A DNA stretch of 8,760 nt from a bacterium (GTDB lineage: Bacteria > Verrucomicrobiota > Kiritimatiellia > UBA8416 > CAMZLY01). The position numbers and the translations under genes were made by a program. Positions within the stretch are counted from its first letter, which is position 1. Every line of letters starts with the position of its first letter. The notes under the pieces were generated by a model that saw only the letters and a list, made by a program, of their open reading frames with translations, did no database searches and was not told the DNA's origin. This document shows positions 6,233 through 8,760 of this stretch, one piece after another. The stretch is from the NCBI GenBank assembly GCA_030632465.1, contig DAOVUR010000065.1, positions 1 through 8,760 on the forward strand, in the 5' to 3' direction.

Positions 6233-6760
6233 TTATATACTCTGGTCTAAATGACCTTCACGAATAGTTTTATGTTCACCTGTTTCCGTATTAAGATCAT
6301 AGATATTGAAGTTTGTCTGAATATCAAAGCCATCATAACGAACAGCGAAATTAATGGATGCTGATCCCTGCTTGGGACAGCTGGTAATTCTATGAAATAC
6401 TTTTCTAGGCCACACCAACATTGCTGCACCAGTGTAGCACACCTCATCACCATGGCAGACCTTATCGGGCGTTACAGAAAAATGCTCAACTTTCCCATGT
6501 TCAGGAGTATAAATATCTATATAACGCGTTCCATACAGTACCATTAGATTATCTTCCTGGTATGGATGCATATACCATGGGTACTCTACATCCCCAACAC
6601 TGCCTGGTGATATTGCACCTGGCGCATGTATTACACGGTCAAACCCATCTATATGCGGAATAATCGAAGTATCCAAGGCGTCAAACTTAACACTCTTAGT
6701 CCGACGTATTTCCTTCAAAGTTATAATTTTATATAGATCTTTTACTTCTTCCAAAATCAT
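6233..6760 (-). CDS. cupin-fold (RmlC-like) protein of polysaccharide locus
   Basis: The 175-residue soluble protein has the look of a single-domain beta-barrel cupin. WYMHPYQEDNLMVLYGTRYIDIYTP (about residues 62-86) resembles the first cupin motif, with His65 and acidic E69/D70. A second region around GDEVCYTGAAMLVWPRKVFHRI carries a later His. The C-terminal FNIYDLNTETGEHKTIREGHLDQ is not typical of classical RmlC. It could be a sugar-nucleotide epimerase or isomerase, or a non-catalytic cupin. The neighbouring rmlA, 25 nt upstream, supports nucleotide-sugar work, but the reaction is unassigned. GAGGTGG (6773-6767) is a strong ribosome site before ATG 6760. It is the last gene of the minus-strand operon and converges on the pckG terminator. 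Confidence 0.6.
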   Translation of the reverse strand: MILEEVKDLYKIITLKEIRRTKSVKFDALDTSIIPHIDGFDRVIHAPGAISPGSVGDVEYPWYMHPYQEDNLMVLYGTRYIDIYTPEHGKVEHFSVTPDKVCHGDEVCYTGAAMLVWPRKVFHRITSCPKQGSASINFAVRYDGFDIQTNFNIYDLNTETGEHKTIREGHLDQSI

Positions 6761-6785
6761 AATTCACCACCTCACCATGTTTAAG

Positions 6786-7676
6786 CTAGAAAGTTTCATC
6801 TGCTAGAGCAATAAGGTATTTTCCGTAATCACTCTTACCCAGTTCTTTACCAAGTTCTAGTAGCTGTTCTTTATCTATATAGCCACGGCGGTAGGCTGCC
6901 TCTTCAATACAACCTATCATTAATCCCTGACGATTCTCTATGCTGGCAACAAAGTTACAGGCATCAAGCATGCTTTGTGGTGTTCCCGTATCAAGCCATG
7001 CCATACCGCGTCCTAGCAGTTCCACATTCAGCTCGCCACGTTCAAGATATACCCTATTCAGATCTGTTATCTCCAACTCACCACGAGCTGATGGTTTCAT
7101 ACCCTTTGCAATATCTATCACTCGATTATCATAGCAATACAATCCTGGTATAGCATAATTAGTCTTTGGGGACTCCGGTTTTTCTTCTATGCTGAGAACT
7201 TTTCCTGTTTCATCAAATTCCACCACACCGTAACGCTCCGGATCAGATACCGGATAACCAAAAACTGTCGCTCCATCTTCACGAATAAGTGCATCGCGTA
7301 AGAAATCAATATGACCATAAAACAGATTATCGCCAAGAATTAGAGAGACGTTACTATCCCCTATAAAATCGCTGCCTATAATAAACGCTTGCGCTATTCC
7401 TTCTGGGTTAGGCTGCTCTTCGTACGACAGATTGACACCAAATCTTGAGCCATCGCCTAATAAATCACGAAACCGAGGCAGATCATGCGGAGTAGATATG
7501 ATTAATATATCCTTAATACCACCAAGCATTAATAGTGATAACGGATAGTATATCATCGGCTTATTATAAACAGGTAGAAGCTGTTTACTTGATGTCAATG
7601 TAACAGGATGCAATCGCGTTCCTGCACCGCCAGCTAATACAATACCTTTCCAACTCGGCTTATCAGTTCCGCTCAT
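6786..7676 (-). CDS. rmlA: glucose-1-phosphate thymidylyltransferase
   Basis: This enzyme makes dTDP-glucose from glucose-1-phosphate and dTTP, the first step to dTDP-rhamnose and related sugars. Counting from the chosen start (296 residues), the nucleotide-binding signature LAGGAGTRLHPVT is at 14-26, followed by KQLLPVYNKPMIYYPLS (31-47), with LGDNLFYG (114-121) carrying the metal-ligand Asp and later an EEKP sugar-binding segment. The length is normal for RmlA/RfbA. ATG 7676 is preferred over the in-frame GTG at 7688, because GGAGAAG (7686-7680) is then an ideally spaced ribosome site, whereas nothing suitable precedes the GTG. The gene follows the NusG-like gene by 27 nt and precedes the cupin gene by 25 nt on one apparent transcript. 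No rmlB, rmlC or rmlD is in view. Confidence 0.95.
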   Translation of the reverse strand: MSGTDKPSWKGIVLAGGAGTRLHPVTLTSSKQLLPVYNKPMIYYPLSLLMLGGIKDILIISTPHDLPRFRDLLGDGSRFGVNLSYEEQPNPEGIAQAFIIGSDFIGDSNVSLILGDNLFYGHIDFLRDALIREDGATVFGYPVSDPERYGVVEFDETGKVLSIEEKPESPKTNYAIPGLYCYDNRVIDIAKGMKPSARGELEITDLNRVYLERGELNVELLGRGMAWLDTGTPQSMLDACNFVASIENRQGLMIGCIEEAAYRRGYIDKEQLLELGKELGKSDYGKYLIALADETF

Positions 7677-7679
7677 AAT

Positions 7680-7686
7680 CTTCTCC
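7680..7686 (-). promoter_or_regulatory. ribosome-binding site that sets the rmlA start
   Basis: GGAGAAG on the minus strand, with GGAG 6 nt before ATG 7676. It overlaps the alternative upstream GTG (7688-7686), which therefore is unlikely to be the start. Confidence 0.75.
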
Positions 7687-7703
7687 ACTAATATTTTTCT
7701 CTG

Positions 7704-8186
7704 CTAATCCACTAAAGCCACATAGTCTTTATCGATCTCAACAACTGCTGCCTGACCAATCATATCAAGAGTAATCAATACTTTACCAGATGACTGAATG
7801 CGACTAACACGCCCTTCAATGCCAGTAAATGGACCTGTCTGAATCTTTACTATACGACCTTTTTTGTACGCATTACAAGTACCTAATGAAGAATCAATCC
7901 TTAACGCTTTCCGAATCTGCGCCAGCTCATGTAAAAACTTTCGCTGATTTGGTACATCAATAATATGAACAATATGATTACTCTTCAGAAGAGATAATCG
8001 CCCCTCGTCATCAAACCTCACAAAGAAATATCCAGGAAAAAGAGGTTTTTCAACTTCAACTTTACGACGCTGAAACATCTTAATCTCACTGCGTAACGGA
8101 AGATAAAAATTCAGGCCTAACTTGGTGCTATACCCAGCCATCTTTTTCTCTGTCCGAGATCTAATATATAAAACGTACCATTTCAT
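7704..8186 (-). CDS. NusG-family specialised transcription antiterminator (UpxY/RfaH-like)
   Basis: The 160-residue protein starts MKWYVLYIRSRTEKK, the typical NusG N-terminal strand, and has LFPGYFFVRF at about 49-58 in the NGN domain. A linker leads to a KOW domain around 108-135 (KKGRIVKIQTGPFTGIEGRV). Such proteins bind RNA polymerase and suppress pausing and termination. Paralogs that head polysaccharide operons usually act on that operon specifically, and the arrangement here (first gene, followed by rmlA and a cupin gene) fits. It is shorter than housekeeping NusG, and no secE or ribosomal protein genes are near, arguing against the general factor. No Shine-Dalgarno sequence precedes ATG 8186, and the best promoter places the RNA start about 3 nt upstream, suggesting a leaderless or almost leaderless mRNA. 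Confidence 0.88.
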   Translation of the reverse strand: MKWYVLYIRSRTEKKMAGYSTKLGLNFYLPLRSEIKMFQRRKVEVEKPLFPGYFFVRFDDEGRLSLLKSNHIVHIIDVPNQRKFLHELAQIRKALRIDSSLGTCNAYKKGRIVKIQTGPFTGIEGRVSRIQSSGKVLITLDMIGQAAVVEIDKDYVALVD

Positions 8187-8195
8187 GTTGGGTGC

Positions 8196-8224
8196 AAGGT
8201 ATTAACTTTATTAGTAAATTGCAA
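8196..8224 (-). promoter_or_regulatory. candidate promoter of the NusG-like/rmlA/cupin operon
   Basis: On the minus strand TTGCAA (8224-8219), a 17-nt spacer and TACCTT (8201-8196) predict a start near 8189, 3 nt before ATG 8186. The -10 hexamer and spacing match the promoters at 1761 and 4103. The A/T-rich spacer contains TAATAA, an alternative -10 that would give a leader of roughly 15 nt. Confidence 0.45.
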
Positions 8225-8320
8225 TTACCAAGTGATTAGAGATGAAAAAATAGAGGCACCAGCATCTGATGCCGCCATCCTTCATTCGCTAGGTTCCTCA
8301 TTCGTTGCTCAACAGTCAGC

Positions 8321-8760
8321 ATGCAACACTTTTATAGATTTTGTTCTCGCATAATAGTATCCATTTTTCTACTATCCGCCGCTATGTCTACAGTAGATAC
8401 AGATAGCAAAGTAAAGATTCCAAGATTATTAAGCATTATCGCTTGGTCATTCTTGGCTGCCATCTTCTTCTACTGCCAAAAACTGCCGTTCCACACTGCC
8501 GTACTTGCCGAGCCTTATTTAACATTAGCAGCTATCATAATTGGTGTTGCGATAGCATTCTCACCTATATCAGCTATGATCCATAAAGTATGGAATGCCT
8601 TTATCACACTTCCTTCGCGCATCTTTATGCCGATACTCTTCTTTTTTGCTCTTCTGGTTTACCTGCTTGTAGCAAAAGAACTCTTTAGTGGTATACCACG
8701 TCTTGATGATGGCGTTGGGGCACTATTTGAAGCACATATCTTAGCACAATTCAGAACCAC
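8321..8760 (+). CDS. membrane protein, probable GT-C/ArnT-like glycosyltransferase (N-terminal part)
   Basis: This open frame runs to the window edge with 146 complete codons. Hydrophobic segments alternate with short loops: roughly residues 9-22, 37-52, 66-86 and 101-117. They are followed by an extracytoplasmic segment GIPRLDDGVGALFEAHILA (about 123-141). A D-D or D-E pair in such a loop before a conserved Phe/Ala helix is the usual position of the catalytic acid in PMT/ArnT-like GT-C enzymes, so D128/D129 are candidates. This is inference from topology and one motif. ATG 8321 has no Shine-Dalgarno site, and neither does the in-frame ATG 8384, so the start is uncertain; the frame is closed upstream by TGA at 8267. 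It is divergent from the NusG-like operon, and the 134-nt gap shows no clear plus-strand promoter. Confidence 0.6.
   Translation, partial: MQHFYRFCSRIIVSIFLLSAAMSTVDTDSKVKIPRLLSIIAWSFLAAIFFYCQKLPFHTAVLAEPYLTLAAIIIGVAIAFSPISAMIHKVWNAFITLPSRIFMPILFFFALLVYLLVAKELFSGIPRLDDGVGALFEAHILAQFRT

Noticed and set aside
6887..6894. GGCGGTAG, the core of the RfaH ops element
   Set aside because: It is on the plus strand inside the minus-strand rmlA gene, so it is not on the operon's non-template strand, and it is far downstream of where an ops site acts. Probably chance.
7677..7688. GTG start for rmlA adding four residues
   Set aside because: It lies inside the Shine-Dalgarno sequence of ATG 7676 and has no ribosome site of its own.
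8262..8272. GCATC-T-GATGC palindrome upstream of the NusG-like gene
   Set aside because: A one-base centre cannot form a stable RNA hairpin, and it is isolated, with no second site or conserved promoter spacing.

Overview
The window is an A/T-leaning bacterial chromosome segment carrying ordinary single-copy genes in short operons. Two lipobox signal peptides and an rmlA-type nucleotide-sugar gene point to a Gram-negative cell envelope. The GTP-type PEP carboxykinase and the unusual Trp-rich lipoprotein loosely suggest a member of the PVC group (Lentisphaerota/Kiritimatiellota-like). That placement is a guess. No tRNA, rRNA, IS element, phage gene or CRISPR array is visible.

Layout. 89-664 (-) is a SAM methyltransferase gene interrupted by an in-frame TAA, with its conserved C-terminus still readable beyond the stop. 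After a divergent promoter region with a perfect inverted repeat come a lipid-anchored tyrosine/dual-specificity phosphatase (775-1377, +) and a DUF2294-family protein (1396-1764, +), probably one operon. 1923-2405 (+) is a lipoprotein of unknown function, followed 23 nt later by a large multi-spanning membrane protein with a GT-C-glycosyltransferase-like SHPPGG loop (2429-4015, +). 4335-6137 (+) is pckG, closed by a textbook terminator. Facing it is a three-gene minus-strand operon, read 8186 to 6233: a specialised NusG/UpxY-like antiterminator, rmlA, and a cupin-fold protein, as at the head of a surface-polysaccharide locus. Divergent from it, a second GT-C-like membrane protein starts at 8321 and runs off the window.

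The most striking item is not a gene. Two homologous intergenic modules, at about 1761-1888 and 4103-4230, each carry the same promoter (TTGACA, 17 nt, TACCTT) followed by a roughly 90-nt transcript predicted to fold into three consecutive hairpins. The stems differ in sequence between copies but stay paired through compensatory changes, while unpaired linkers are conserved. One copy ends in a terminator with a T-tract before the lipoprotein gene; the other ends in a longer hairpin without a T-tract before pckG. They look like paralogous small RNAs or cis-acting leaders of a family I do not recognise.

Functionally, the window combines central carbon metabolism (pckG) with envelope and polysaccharide functions (rmlA, cupin, NusG-like regulator, two GT-C-like membrane proteins, two lipoproteins). 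The duplicated RNA module is the only visible link between pckG and the lipoprotein/membrane-protein pair. A third promoter of the same TTG-17-TACCTT form lies so close to the NusG-like start codon that its mRNA would be nearly leaderless.
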